From NCBI GenBank assembly GCA_036245525.1, contig BTPG01000005.1, positions 115,974,506-116,038,505 of the forward strand: a stretch of DNA of 64,000 nt, written 5' to 3'. Made by a program: the position numbers and the translations under genes. Shown piece by piece: positions 32,100 to 40,316 of this stretch (its first letter is position 1; each line of letters starts with the position of its first letter). The notes under the pieces were generated by a model. It worked only from the letters and a program-made list of their open reading frames with translations. It made no database searches and was not told the DNA's origin. The DNA is from Semisulcospira habei. Its lineage: Eukaryota; Mollusca; Gastropoda; Semisulcospiridae.

Positions 32100-34422
32100 G
32101 AGGAGGGTCTGGCGGTATGCACGGCTCGATCCATGGCCCTGTGGGCTGGCTGAAAGCGGGTCGGAGCGACGCGGCTGGGCCACAAGTCCTTGTTAGCCTC
32201 CTTGACAGTCTGCCAGGTGGGGCGAAAAGGAGTTATCCACCAAGAGGAGCCCGGCATAGCTGATTCTTCAACTCAGTCGGCAGCGAGCAAGCGTGCAGGA
32301 CGGTATCTCGACGCATAAGATCACAGTTAGCAGCCGCAGCCATGGCGTTGACAGCGGTGTGGTAAGTGGCCTGGTTGCCGGAAACTGCCAAGGCGAGGAT
32401 GTCGCCCAAAGCGGTGAGATGGTAGGATTCCAGGCCTCCTCAACGCGACAGACGATGGCCTGCGTCACCAGGTCCAGGAACCCCGCAGAGGCCAGGGAAT
32501 TGTGGATGAGGGAAGCAGTCTGTGTAAGCCCAGGAGTGGAATCACGTCATCGAAGAGAACCAGCACAGGACAGCGCCGGAGGGGCCACCGTTGTGAGTGG
32601 GCAGGTGAAGCTCTGCTAATGTCCCGCGTACCACCTCTGATGGAAGGCCATAGACAGGTCCGCCGGCCACCTGGTGTCCACGAAGAAGCCGGTGTCTCCC
32701 AAGGTGCCCTGAAGCAGGTGAGTGGAGAAGGCGTCGCGTAGGTCCCGGAACCCGGGTGGTTGAGGAAGAGACGTGAAGCGCTTGGCCTGGCGCTTGGAGT
32801 CCACAAGGCCGAAGCTCTCTTCTTGGCAGGGGGAGAGGGAGGGCAGTCTTCCGCGGGAAGACACGACGCGATGAGGCGAGCCGCTTCGTCCAAGGCCTGA
32901 AGAGTCTCCATCCTATGGCTCAGCGTAGCTGGCGGCGAATCCATCTCATCTCGTGACTGCGAGCGTCATGTAGGGGAGGCGCCATCATCGCCAAGTAACG
33001 CCGAAACGGAGTCCTCTGGAGCCAAGCTGATGGAGTCGTCCGTCAAGCGCGCGGGGAGAACAGGGGTGACCAACTCCTCCGAATGACCATTGAACGCAGG
33101 CGCTGTGGCGGCCCAACGAGAAGAGGAAGCAGCGCTGGAAGGGGGTCGTATTCCGCTGTGGCGATGCCGCGAGCGGAAAAGCGCCGGGGAATCCCGCAGG
33201 GTCCTATGTGAAGATGCCGAACTGCCAGGGGTAGGCCAGCAGTCCCGAGGGGAGCGGCTGCGACGAGAGGAAACGGGGCATGTGGGTGGATCGTACCTTG
33301 TCTCCCGTCGTCCGAGAAGACGACCTGGGGTGACGACTGTCCTGCGAAGTCCGGGAGGAAGAGCGTAGTCTCGGCGGCCGGTCCTGCGAACTCGAACGGC
33401 GACGGAGGTTCGTAGTCAAGCCGGTCCTTCCCTCGCGTAGTGTCCCAACGGTACTGGTACATCGTCAAAAGCTCCTGTCCCTCGTCTCTGTGTAGCGCGC
33501 GAGCTCTTCTGGAGTCAGGCGAACTGTCCGAGCGTGGCTAAGGGCGGCGGTCGGGGTCCTGTCGTGTGGTCGGCTCTCAGCACTGCGTCTGGAGCGTGCT
33601 CTCCTCTCCACAATCAGGGCGATTGGTCGTAGCACATCTTCACTGACCTGGGATTGTGACGTGGAACGTGCAGCAGTCCTGTGGTGCTCGCGATCTCTGA
33701 ATGCAGCTGGCTTGTGTCTGTCTATCCCATGTCAGGAGCTGGCGCCAATCCGCGTAGGGAGTTTCTCTGGCCGTGGCCGCTCCTCACTGAGCTACGAACG
33801 GGAAGCCGAGCGTTCGTCTCTAGGTGCGGGATCCCGTCGCGGGTGTGCCTCATGTCTCTCTTCCCAAAGCACCGAACGTGACACCTTCTTTCTGTCAAGT
33901 CTGCGTTCCACCGTCTGGCCCGGAGCTAAGATCATCGTAAATTCGTGTGCCGACGTCTGCCCGGAAATAATAGAATTGGTCCGATTCATCATGGTCATGG
34001 GTGACTTAAGAGCCCCATCCGTGGTATTCTGCGCGGTGGTAGTTGTACTGGTCCAATTCGTCACGGTCATGGATAACTTAATAGCCCCATCTGTGATATT
34101 CTGTGCATTAATCATCCTACTGGCCCGATTCATCACGGTCATGGGAAATTTACTGGGCCCATCCGTGGTACTCTGAGCGGGAACTGATGGCCGTTCTGAT
34201 AGATGTCAGGCGTTCACGGCGGTAGAATCCCCAAAGCTGGGACCATCTCTCTTCCAGCCAGGGGGCGCATACAGCACAGGGATGCGTTGACTCGCAGACA
34301 GAACAGGGCAGGCAGACTGCATGCTGGTCAGAGGGCCACTGAAAATCACCACATTGCGTGCAGGTACGAACCTTGTAACTGCAACATAGAGGCCATAATG
34401 AAGAATGAGCTAGCGTGGCCAC
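32100..34422 (-). pseudogene. DIRS-2 gag remnant
   Basis: The N-terminal Cys-rich motif is recognisable near 34230-34390: CTQCGDFQWPSDQHAVC and CAVCAPW, matching DIRS-1. Next come three 22-codon repeats (33975-34176), an Arg/Ser-rich remnant near 33210-33420 (SSSRTSQDSRHPRSSSRT), and the conserved C-terminal domain near 32465-32944 (METLQALDEAARLIASCLP, ALVTQ-region fragments). Frames change repeatedly, so no full protein is possible. Confidence 0.8.
33975..34176. repeat. Three 66-bp tandem repeats in DIRS-2 gag
   Basis: Units start with GATTCATCATGGTCATGG, AATTCGTCACGGTCATGG and GATTCATCACGGTCATGG. At 66 bp they are exactly 22 codons and lie in frame on the minus strand (MTVMNRASRM-type unit). 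Confidence 0.88.
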
Positions 34423-34877
34423 CGAGGCCGCGCACCAGCAATTACACGCGCGAGGGTGGGAACAAAATCAAGTGCACAGAGCGTGCCGATGCCCGGCGCT
34501 CTTCCCTTCCCCTGAGCGCCGGTTGAGGGCAGTCACCGAGATTTTACCTGGCCATGACGGAGCGAGAAGCAAACCCACGCCGGTTGAAGCGACGTCCTGA
34601 GGCGCCACTGGACTCACAGTCACCACCCCGGTCAAGGCCGTCACAGGCACCCTAAGTCCAAGTCACGCTGCACAGTTCAAAGTTCGAAACAGCACAAGGC
34701 ACAATTCGAGAGAGCTCCAAGCTAGCACAATCCAAGTGAGCTCCAACGAGCACAAGCCACGCAGCCAAGTCCCCAAACGAAGCAAGAACAGTTAGGTAAA
34801 GGCACAAGACGACCAGTCACATCCACATAGTAAGATTCGAAGAGCGATGTACGAACACAACCGTCTACAGGCTAGCT

Positions 34878-35060
34878 AAGAACTAAACTGAGGAATATCA
34901 GGTGAGCTCGTACCCGGATGGGGCGAAAGGGTGGCTACTCGGGTTACTGCCTGTTCTATGGCGCCCCTCACCTTCCAACACTCCCTTATACGGACACAAC
35001 CAAATTTTGGCTAAAATTAGGCTAGCTAGGTAACGTTTCCTATCAGTAATACCATCGGTA
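34878..35060. repeat. DIRS-2 right inverted terminal repeat
   Basis: The inverted partner of 27549-27725, ending TATCAGTAATACCATCGGTA just inside the right terminus. Confidence 0.9.
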
Positions 35061-35403
35061 ATGTGTTTTGAGAAAACAAATGCTGGAAACAAAGGGAAAC
35101 AACTCAAAGAATATGCAAGTACAGATCATACAAAAATAATTTTGTTTTGCAGTTTTTCTTCGTATTAGAATCTCACTCTCTCCGCATTGCAACTATAGTT
35201 TATATATATATATATGCAGCTGGTAGAAGGGTCCCTGTGATATTGTCTCTTGAATAAAACAACAAGAAAGGCAAAGCCATTATGGCTCACGTGTATGACC
35301 GATTTACATAAGTGTGACCTTTGTGACAAGGGCTGGCTTCTGCAGCAGCAAAATCCATGTTTTCTGAAAATGTAAGCATTTTTCACACATCTGTCAACCC
35401 CCC

Positions 35404-36373
35404 GTGACCCTTGACCTTTGTGATGAGTCAGCTAAATTAGTATCATCTGCTGGTTGAAAAATTTGCAGAAATGACAATACCTACAATTTTATCAAACAAT
35501 TGGCATTTTACACACATTTGCCAGCCTCTTGTGACTCTTGACCTTTCTGAGGGGTCATCCAAATTGGTATGCATAGATAGGTCTTACCATCAGGTATCTC
35601 TGTACCAAATTTGGGTTTGAAGTTGTGAGTAGTAGTTTATAAAAACATCTTTTGTCAAAATATGGCTATTTTTTACCTATTTTCTGAGCCCTCGTGACCC
35701 TTGACCTTTCTGAGGGATCAACCAAATTAGTCTTCCCATCAGGTATCTCTGTACATAGGAAGTTTAGGTTTGAAGTTGTGATAGTATTTGAGAAAAAACA
35801 TCTTTTTCAAAATATGGCTATTTCGGACCTATTTCCTGAGCCCTTGTGACCCTTGACCTTTCTGAGGGGTAATCCAAATTAGTATGCATAGATAGGTCTT
35901 ACCATCAGGTATCTCTGTAGCAAGTCTGGGTTTGAAGTTGTGAACAGTATTTGAGAAAAAAAACAAACATCTTTTATCAAAATATGGCTATTTTTCACAT
36001 ATTCCCTGAGCTCTTGTGACCCTTGACCTTTCTGAGGGATCAACCAAATTAGTATGCATAGAAAGGTCTTACCATCAGGTACCTTTGTACCATGTTTGGG
36101 TTTGAATTTGTGAATAGTATTTGAGAAAAAATAAATTATGTCAAAATATAGCTATTTTTGACATATTTCCTAATCCTCTATGACCTTGGCCTTTGTGAGA
36201 GGTCACTGAAATTGGTATGTTTAGAAAGGTCTTGCCACAAAGTATCCTTGGGCCAAGTTTGAAGACTGTGGCTTGAATATTCTCAGAGAAAATGCCAACG
36301 CCTAAGTTTACCACGGACAGCGGACGGACGGACGATCACTGGCCCAAAACATACTCACTTTTGCTTCGCACAT
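35404..36373. repeat. Array of about 160-bp units with a TIR-type right end
   Basis: Six diverged units, each with a TGACCCTTGACCTTTCTGAG-type core, near 35404, 35532, 35695, 35846, 36017 and 36179. Later parts read CTTACCATCAGGTATCTCTG and AAAATATGGCTATTT. The right end (GGACGGACGGACGATCACTG to CTCACTTTTGC) matches the terminal repeat of the element at 45117-45625. No left terminal repeat was found, so this copy is probably truncated and expanded internally. Confidence 0.85.
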
Positions 36374-36680
36374 CAGCCAAAAAAGCTCTTTTAACCTGCT
36401 TACGTCATTTGAAATGTGCTGCAGACTGATACGCTGCGTATCAATGACATGTTTGGAATGTATTAACCCTTACTCTGGTGCATTACATACTAGTAGAACC
36501 GTCTGGGCCTTTTGTATCTTTCTATGTGTTTGTATTGGAACAAAAGAAAAGCACAATAAAAAAAATCTTCAAAATTGTATGGAAAGCAAAGTAAACACAA
36601 CACCATCTGAGCGCCTTTACATACATGTGTGTTGTTTCACCTGTCATATTCTAGTTCACCTGTCATATTTAATGCTGGAA
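36374..36680. other. No gene seen
   Basis: A short AT-rich interval between the array and DIRS-1. The last bases (TGCTGGAAA) are the DIRS-1 target flank. Confidence 0.5.
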
Positions 36681-36720
36681 AAATGTATTTTTCTCTAAAA
36701 TAAATTTTTTTGAAAAATAC

Positions 36721-36896
36721 TTACCGATGACATTACTGTTAGGAATACTGTCTCGCTAGCCTAATTTTAGCCCAAAATTGAGGTTGTGTGCCTTTAAGGA
36801 GGGAAGGTATCAGGGGGCGCTATCTGCTAGGCAGAGCCACGGTAGCCTCCCTTCCCTCCATATCTGGAACGCGGTCACCTGATTCGCCATTCTGTA
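36721..36896. repeat. DIRS-1 left inverted terminal repeat
   Basis: Starts TACCGATGACATTACTGTTA and is mirrored by about 42933-43113 with almost no difference. The outermost 40 bp differ between the two ends, as expected for DIRS. Confidence 0.93.
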
Positions 36897-36940
36897 TCGT
36901 AGCGAGCCAGCGGCAGCGGGGTAGGTGGGAGGGTCCTCCG

Positions 36941-37038
36941 AGTAATGTCATCGGTAAGTATTTTTCAAAAAAATTTATTTTAGAGAAAAATACATTTGTT
37001 TTCTCAAAACAACATTACCGATGACATTACTGTTAGGA
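36941..37038. repeat. DIRS-1 internal complementary region
   Basis: The left half (AGTAATGTCATCGGTAAGTA and onward) is the complement of the element's left end including its unique tip. The right half (TTTGTTTTCTCAAAAC and onward) is the complement of the right end. The join AATACATTTGTTTTC is thus the head-to-tail circle junction in complement. It lies just after the recombinase stop, the canonical DIRS position. Confidence 0.93.
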
Positions 37039-37149
37039 AGAATGTCGATGAGGCGGTGGGTGCCGCTAATTACGTCCCTAAGCAAACTATTAGGTCCCCG
37101 AGACCCGCCCTCCCAGGCACAACCTCCCAATAATTTTAGCGAAGAATAC

Positions 37150-38292
37150 CTACGGCACCCGGGGTGCCGGGAGGGAGTGTTGTGCTGCCGTGACATCCCC
37201 CACCAGCGACAGGTTCTCGCGCTGGCCGGAGAGGTCCCTCAGGTAGAATCTGGCGAAGGTTGACTCTGAACACCAGCCTACGGCCGCCACAATGTCTTTG
37301 ACTGCACAGTTGCGGTCGAATGCAAGGCTCGCCGCCATGGCTCGTACCTCATGCGCCCTGATGTTCAGATGCGTGGCGGTGTCAGGGGCGAGGTCGTGGT
37401 ATGCGGAGCGTATCACCCAACGGAGCCAGGCGGAGATCGTTTGGGCCGTAATGTCATTTCTACCTGGAGACAAAGGAAGGAAAAGGCGGGTGCGGCCCCT
37501 GCGCAGAGGCTTGGTCCTGCGCAAGTAGATACGCACTGCTCTCACCGGATCTTGTTGTCTGGAGTCCCGGGAGAAGCTAGGTCCCCTCAGGGCTTGTATG
37601 GAGACCACTTGTGGGGCGGCTAGTGGAAGCCGTGTCTTGGCCAGGAAGTTCGGGTCCGGCAGCAGTTGTAGCGAACCGTCCGCCCGGAACTGTAGGCACG
37701 ATGGATGGGTCGAGAAGGCGTGAAGCTCGCTGACCCTGGCCGCAGTGGCGAGGGCTAGTAGGAAGCATGTCTTCCGCGTCACGTCCGCCAGTTGCGCCAG
37801 CTGCAAAGGCTCGAAGCGGCTAGTGTTGAGCCACGTCAGTATCCAGGGTAGGTCCCATCTCGGCACAAGGGAGCGGGAGGTTGGTCGATGAAGGCCGAAG
37901 TGTGCCATCAGATCAGCCAGGTCTTTGCAGGCGCCAGGGTTGGGGTGTCCCAGGTGCCGGTACGTGTCGGCTATCATAGCCAGATAGCCGCGAATGGTAA
38001 TGGGGGCCAACCGCTGATCATTGAAGAGCCAGAGGAAGAATTCCGCTAGCTGGGGAACCGTCAGATCCGTGGGGGAGAGTCGTTCGGCGGCGCACCAGTC
38101 GCAGAGAACGCGCCATTTCCCCTCGTAAACTCGCCTAGTGGATCGCCTGCGGGCTGTAGCGATCGCATCCACCGCCGTACTTGAGAAACCTCTATTGGCG
38201 AGGGCTTGCCGCACAATCTCCAGGCGTGTAGGAGGAGACGCTCGGGGCACGGGTGGAACAGGTCCTGCCGGGGCTGCTTGAGCATCGATGGC
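37150..38292 (-). CDS. DIRS-1 tyrosine recombinase
   Basis: It would integrate the circular DNA copy by conservative strand exchange. A SAM-like N-terminal part has STRRVYEGKW, DLTVPQLAEFF and TIRGYLAMIADTYRH. The catalytic part has LALATAARVSELHAF (first Arg), NIRAHEVRAMAASLAF (H-x-x-R), DIVAAVGW (Trp at the H/W position) and STFARFYLRDLSG (Tyr nucleophile). The frame has no ATG before the catalytic part, and it stays open upstream through the whole RT region to about 40065. The start given is only the approximate edge of recombinase similarity. It lies in the gag frame and in the -1 frame relative to RT, so translation probably needs frameshifting, re-initiation or splicing. It overlaps the RT frame by about 230 bp. 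Confidence 0.92.
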   Translation of the reverse strand, partial: AIDAQAAPAGPVPPVPRASPPTRLEIVRQALANRGFSSTAVDAIATARRRSTRRVYEGKWRVLCDWCAAERLSPTDLTVPQLAEFFLWLFNDQRLAPITIRGYLAMIADTYRHLGHPNPGACKDLADLMAHFGLHRPTSRSLVPRWDLPWILTWLNTSRFEPLQLAQLADVTRKTCFLLALATAARVSELHAFSTHPSCLQFRADGSLQLLPDPNFLAKTRLPLAAPQVVSIQALRGPSFSRDSRQQDPVRAVRIYLRRTKPLRRGRTRLFLPLSPGRNDITAQTISAWLRWVIRSAYHDLAPDTATHLNIRAHEVRAMAASLAFDRNCAVKDIVAAVGWCSESTFARFYLRDLSGQRENLSLVGDVTAAQHSLPAPRVP

Positions 38293-40316
38293 GGAGTGGG
38301 CAGCTGTAGTGGGGGGGCCGACGCCAGGTTCAGGAGGTCGGTTGTCCAGGACCGGGACCAGGAGAAGGGGGCCACTAGGTACAGAACCGTGTTGCAACCT
38401 CTGAGCTTGAGCAGGACCTTGGGAACGAGGACCGCCGGTGGGTAGGCGTACGCGATGAGGCCGTCCCAGGGAATGGAGAGAGCATCGACCGCCCAGGCTT
38501 GAGGATCTGGGATGGGGGAGACGAAGAGAGGAAGTTGGTGGTTCCATCTCGTGGCAAAGAGGTCGATCATGGGCGTCTCCCAGCGGTCGCAAATCATCCG
38601 AAAGATGTCTGGTCGGAGTGTCCACTCGGTGTGGAGAAGCTGCCCGCGTCGAGAGAGGGAGTCTGCCAGGACATTGAGATGGCCCGGGATGTGTCTGGCT
38701 CTGAGGGAAATGCCGCGGTCCTCGCACCACCGAAGTATCTGGTAAAGAAGGATGCAAAGAGACGGGGAGCGAGTCCCGCCCTGCTTCTGAAGGTAGGCGA
38801 CGACTGTGGAGTTGTCGGACAGGACGAGAAGCTCCTGACGACGCAGGCGAGGTTCCCAGACGAGGAGTGCTTGCCAAACCGCCTGGAGCTCCAACCAGTT
38901 GATGTGTCGCGTCGCTAGGTCCGAGGTCCAAATGCCGGAGGCCGTGGTGAACATCGGAAGTAGGTGAGCTCCCCAGCCGGAGCTGCTCGCGTCGACGCAA
39001 AGTGACAGTCGGGGGGAAGGTGTGTAGAGGGGGACTCCCGACGCCAGCCAGGCAGGATCCGCCCATCGACGAAGATGCGGCAGCAGCATCAAGGGAACTG
39101 GTACCATCGTCTCCAGGGCGCCCGAAGACGGCCGCCAGTGTAAGAGGAGATGGAGCTGAAGGGGACGGTAGTAAAGGCGACCCAGGTGGAGTAAGTCCGC
39201 CGCCGCACTCATCAGGCCAAGGAGCTGTAGCCACACTCTGGCGGTAGCCGAGCGAGTCTGCGCGAGGTGCAGGGCGAGGGTCGCCAGCGTCTGTATGCGT
39301 GGTCCCGGCAGGCGAACAAGGTTGCAGTCTGTGCGAAACTCCATACCCAGATGGACGAAGTGGCGGGATGGCACCAGGTCGGACTTGCCCCAGTTCAGCA
39401 GGAAGCCGAGATTGTCGAGGAGGTGCAGCAGCGCATCTCGATCCCTGGTCAAGGCCGTGACCGACTGGTTCCGTAGGAGGAGGTCGTCGAGGTAGTTCGA
39501 CGTCGGGCTGGACGACGTCATTCTGGCCCGGGCGACGACTGCATCCATGATGCGCGTGAACACCCAGGGGCTGAGGTTGAGACCGAAGGGCAACACTCGG
39601 AACTGGTAAATCACTCCTGCAAAAGCAAAGCGTAGATACCGTCGGGACGAAGGGTGAACAGGCACGTGAAGGTAGGCATCCGAGAGATCCAGGCTGACGG
39701 CAAAGTCCATCGGCTGCACCGCGGCCCGAAGAGCTCGGGCCGTCTCCATGTGGAAGGGGGGGGCAACGATGAACCTGTTCAAGGCGGAGAGATCGATGAC
39801 CGGTCTCCACTTGCCGCCTGGCTTGGGCACAACGAAAAGGCGGCTGTAAAAGGCAGGGGAGTTGGGCTGCGAAACCACTTCCGTCGCCGTCTTTAGAAGT
39901 AGGGAGTGCACCTCGTCGCGAAGAGCAGCGGCCCTGTCTAGGTCGGAGGGCACAGGGGTCCAAACGGGGGAGCGACGGAGTGGGGGCGGCGACCGAAAGG
40001 CGATCCGAAGGCCTTCGGAGACGGTAGAAAGCACCCAGGCGTTGTCCGGGAACAGCGCGTGCCACGCCTGGCTGTGGCGCGCCAGCCTCCCGCCGACCGG
40101 AGAAAGGGAAGCGGTCGGCGGCGGCGGAGGAGGATAAGCGTCAGTGGGCCCTGCCCCTCCCTGGGCGGCGGGCGGGCCGGGGCCAGGTGGGGGAGGGGGC
40201 GGGGGCGGGAGTCGCGTCGGGGCGAAGGCGAGCGCGCCCAAAGGCTGGGGCGCGAGGAGGGAGACGTCCGCGCACTGTAGGGGGGCGGGGAGCGGGTCTG
40301 GCGGACCGCAGGGCAC
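38061..40316 (-). CDS. DIRS-1 RT-RNase H-methyltransferase
   Basis: An open frame of 751 codons. RT (about residues 150-370): GGKWRPVIDLSALNRF, VSLDLSDAYLHVPVHP, LPFGLNLSPWVFTR and NYLDDLLLRN, where YLDD is the catalytic box. RNase H (about 430-560): LCVDASSSGWGAHL, WLELQAVWQAL, VLSDNSTVVAYLQKQGG and GHLNVLADSLSR. The dam-like methyltransferase domain typical of DIRS follows (about 570-670): LRPDIFRMICDRW, DLFATRWNHQLPLF and DALSIPWDGLIAYAYPP. The first codon of the open frame is GTG, and no ATG precedes the RT motifs. Expression therefore probably comes from the overlapping gag frame (176 bp overlap, +1 shift). Confidence 0.95.
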   Translation of the reverse strand: MPCGPPDPLPAPLQCADVSLLAPQPLGALAFAPTRLPPPPPPPPGPGPPAAQGGAGPTDAYPPPPPPTASLSPVGGRLARHSQAWHALFPDNAWVLSTVSEGLRIAFRSPPPLRRSPVWTPVPSDLDRAAALRDEVHSLLLKTATEVVSQPNSPAFYSRLFVVPKPGGKWRPVIDLSALNRFIVAPPFHMETARALRAAVQPMDFAVSLDLSDAYLHVPVHPSSRRYLRFAFAGVIYQFRVLPFGLNLSPWVFTRIMDAVVARARMTSSSPTSNYLDDLLLRNQSVTALTRDRDALLHLLDNLGFLLNWGKSDLVPSRHFVHLGMEFRTDCNLVRLPGPRIQTLATLALHLAQTRSATARVWLQLLGLMSAAADLLHLGRLYYRPLQLHLLLHWRPSSGALETMVPVPLMLLPHLRRWADPAWLASGVPLYTPSPRLSLCVDASSSGWGAHLLPMFTTASGIWTSDLATRHINWLELQAVWQALLVWEPRLRRQELLVLSDNSTVVAYLQKQGGTRSPSLCILLYQILRWCEDRGISLRARHIPGHLNVLADSLSRRGQLLHTEWTLRPDIFRMICDRWETPMIDLFATRWNHQLPLFVSPIPDPQAWAVDALSIPWDGLIAYAYPPAVLVPKVLLKLRGCNTVLYLVAPFSWSRSWTTDLLNLASAPPLQLPTPPSMLKQPRQDLFHPCPERLLLHAWRLCGKPSPIEVSQVRRWMRSLQPAGDPLGEFTRGNGAFSATGAPPNDSPPRI

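Larger units (their letters stand above)
27506..35080 (-). mobile_element. DIRS-2: decayed DIRS retrotransposon with duplications
   Basis: About 7.6 kb with inverted terminal repeats and an internal complementary region, the diagnostic DIRS layout. Coding sense is minus: gag at the right, RT remnants in the middle, tyrosine recombinase at the left. Frames are broken throughout, most RT-RNase H sequence is deleted, and segments of about 0.8-1.2 kb around 29480-31560 are present twice. The ends abut AAA triplets with no target duplication. It is longer than DIRS-1 despite the deletions because of the duplications. Confidence 0.93.

Noticed and set aside
33661..34176. A membrane protein on the plus strand in DIRS-2
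   Set aside because: The hydrophobic repeats are the antisense of the 66-bp gag repeats.
35404..36290. CRISPR-like array
   Set aside because: The whole units of about 160 bp diverge with no constant repeat and unique spacers, the setting is eukaryotic, and no cas genes are present.
38300..40065. A separate large protein in the recombinase frame upstream of the recombinase
   Set aside because: No domain is recognisable in that frame there and it begins at GTG. The other frame holds RT motifs throughout. Kept as an observation about open frames, not as a gene.
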